NCBI GenBank assembly: GCA_031282935.1
Contig: JAITCS010000011.1
Span: forward strand, 1 to 6,523
Reading direction: 5' to 3'
Origin: Cellulomonadaceae bacterium
GTDB taxonomy: Bacteria; Actinomycetota; Actinomycetes; Actinomycetales; Cellulomonadaceae
Length of the DNA stretch: 6,523 bases
Shown here: positions 5,516 to 6,523 of the stretch, in pieces
Layout: each line of letters begins with the position of its first letter
Position numbering within the stretch: position 1 is the stretch's first letter
The notes under the pieces: model-generated
What the model was told of the DNA's origin: nothing
What the model saw: the letters and a program-made list of their open reading frames with translations, nothing else
The model's database searches: none
Made by a program: the position numbers and the translations under genes

Positions 5516-6523
5516 TTAGTTGTTGGGGGATTTCCGACGACGGGAGACCAGGAACGCTCCCACGCTCAGCAGTGCCGTGGCCAGCAACCCACTCAGCGCC
5601 GAGGCCCCCGTGTGGCTCATACCCTTGGCACCGTCGGCTGGAGCCACGTTACCGGACCGCTTGCCAAGGTCGGCCTTGCCCTTGCTGCCAATTCCGTTGA
5701 AGGATTCTTCTAGGGAGTTGGTGGTGAGCAGGGTCGCCTTGTTGGATTTGGCCGGGTCATCGTCAGTTGCACCGGCCTGACCGTTATCGCCGCCCTCGTC
5801 ACCATCCTCGTTGCCGGGGTCGGTGTCGTTCGGTTCGGCCACAACCGGCTCGCCAGCAACTGGCCCACCAGCGACAGACCCGCCCGCAACCGGCCCATTA
5901 GCAACGGTGTTCGGCTCAGTCTGACCAGCCGTGCCATTGTTGACCACGCCGGGGCCCTGGCTGGTGCCGGGGTCGGTGCCCGGATCATTGTCACTAGGCA
6001 TAGCCACGCAGACGCCGTCCGAGCCGCGCACCTGACCAGCCGGGCAATTCGCAGGCCGCGTCGGGCACTGCCCAAACGCGTTGCGAGCACTGCCGTCGGG
6101 GCAAGGCTGCGGAGTGGTGGCGCAGGTGCCGTTAGCGGGCATCGGCGAACCATCCGGGCACTGCTGCTGCAAAACCACACAGACACCATCGGCATTACGC
6201 ACCTGACCAGCCGGGCAATCCTCAAGATCGTTCACGCAAACGCCATCGGCTGGCATCTGCGAGCCGTCAGGGCAGAACTGCGGATCAGGTGCGCACACGC
6301 CATCAGCGGGCATCGGCGAACCATCGGGACAGTACTGCGGATCAGGTGCGCACACGCCATCGGCTGGCATCGGCGAACCGTCAGGGCACACCACCGGATC
6401 AGGCACACAGACACCGTCAGCAGGCATCGGCGAACCGTCTGGGCAGAACTGCGGCACCGGCGGTACCGGAACGCAAGCGGTGCCGAGAGCATTTGGCTGC
6501 TCCCCCACCGGACAGGTGAGCTT
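5516..6523 (-). CDS. Cysteine-repeat cell-wall surface protein with atypical MSHTG sorting signal, 3' part (gene continues beyond window)
   Basis: I do not recognise a named family. The reading frame is open to the right edge (335 visible residues). The GTG at 6508 is not the start, because the codons before it (KLTCP) complete another repeat. Visible residues 4 to about 170 are nine repeats of the form CP-x-G-x(6,7)-G-x(1,2)-C, such as CPDGSPMPADGVC, mostly spaced at 19 residues, each with two Cys that could form a disulfide. Next come a Gly/Asn/Pro linker with VAGG iterations and an Asp/Glu-rich stretch. The C-terminus has sortase-substrate layout: MSHTG (302-306), a hydrophobic helix (about 307-326) and a basic tail SRRRK. 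By analogy it is a wall-anchored stalk or adhesin-like protein. The N-terminus and signal peptide are not visible. A strong terminator follows, so it is a separate unit from pst. Confidence 0.85.
   Translation of the reverse strand, partial: KLTCPVGEQPNALGTACVPVPPVPQFCPDGSPMPADGVCVPDPVVCPDGSPMPADGVCAPDPQYCPDGSPMPADGVCAPDPQFCPDGSQMPADGVCVNDLEDCPAGQVRNADGVCVVLQQQCPDGSPMPANGTCATTPQPCPDGSARNAFGQCPTRPANCPAGQVRGSDGVCVAMPSDNDPGTDPGTSQGPGVVNNGTAGQTEPNTVANGPVAGGSVAGGPVAGEPVVAEPNDTDPGNEDGDEGGDNGQAGATDDDPAKSNKATLLTTNSLEESFNGIGSKGKADLGKRSGNVAPADGAKGMSHTGASALSGLLATALLSVGAFLVSRRRKSPNN
6008..6514 (-). repeat. 57-bp tandem repeats within the surface protein gene
   Basis: The first Cys codon of successive repeats falls at 6514, 6445, 6388, 6331, 6274, 6217, 6160, 6103 and 6046. 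The spacing is exactly 57 bp except for the first interval (69 bp). Repeats starting at 6445, 6388 and 6331 encode the identical CPDGSPMPADGVC, and the one at 6274 differs by one residue. Their DNA differs at silent positions (Ala codons GCG, GCT and GCA vary), so the protein pattern has been held while the DNA drifted. More repeats may lie to the right of the window. Confidence 0.9.

Noticed and set aside
5307..5519. Short plus-strand frames through the palindromic repeats
   Set aside because: They translate the repeat units and the terminator, and the content (repeated LSLSKPM-like strings) reflects the DNA repeats.
5516..6508. GTG at 6508 as start of the surface protein
   Set aside because: The frame continues upstream to the window edge and the preceding codons supply the CP of another Cys repeat. 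There is no signal peptide after the GTG.

Overview
The window is high-GC DNA in which every gene I can support lies on the minus strand, so transcription runs right to left. It looks like an actinobacterium (Actinomycetota). The evidence is a CarD/CdnL regulator very close to the mycobacterial protein, a pstSCAB operon whose promoter carries two 11-nt-spaced GTTCACC repeats (the PHO-box unit known from Streptomyces PhoP), and a surface protein ending in a sortase-type anchor. The exact genus cannot be fixed from this sequence; a member of the Actinomycetales is a guess.

Layout from right to left, the direction of transcription. (1) 6523-5516: the 3' part of a cysteine-repeat cell-wall surface protein with nine visible Cys-Pro...Cys repeats, a Pro/Gly/acidic linker and a C-terminal sorting signal whose motif reads MSHTG instead of LPXTG. 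(2) 5506-5471: a perfect 14-bp terminator hairpin closing that gene. (3) 5456-5251: a cluster of direct and inverted copies of an extragenic palindromic repeat (core GGTTGAGCCTGTCGAAACC). (4) 5159-4981: the pstS control region, with the PHO box, a leader hairpin and a ribosome binding site. (5) 4980-457: pstS, a 345-nt gap with several hairpins, then pstC, pstA and pstB. (6) 478-391: two hairpins, the first folding around the pstB stop codon, probably ending the operon. (7) 269-1: promoter, ribosome binding site and first 79 codons of carD, cut by the window edge.

The four pst genes encode a complete high-affinity phosphate importer: lipoprotein PstS captures phosphate outside the membrane, PstC and PstA form the channel, and PstB drives transport with ATP. 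The PHO box predicts induction under phosphate starvation by a PhoP-type response regulator. No phoU is present in the window. The hairpin-rich gap after pstS fits the usual need for more binding protein than permease. carD, a general RNA polymerase-binding regulator, appears to have its own promoter. I see no phage, CRISPR, transposase or novel multi-gene system; the least ordinary items are the surface protein with its atypical anchor and the structured non-coding segments around pstS and pstB.
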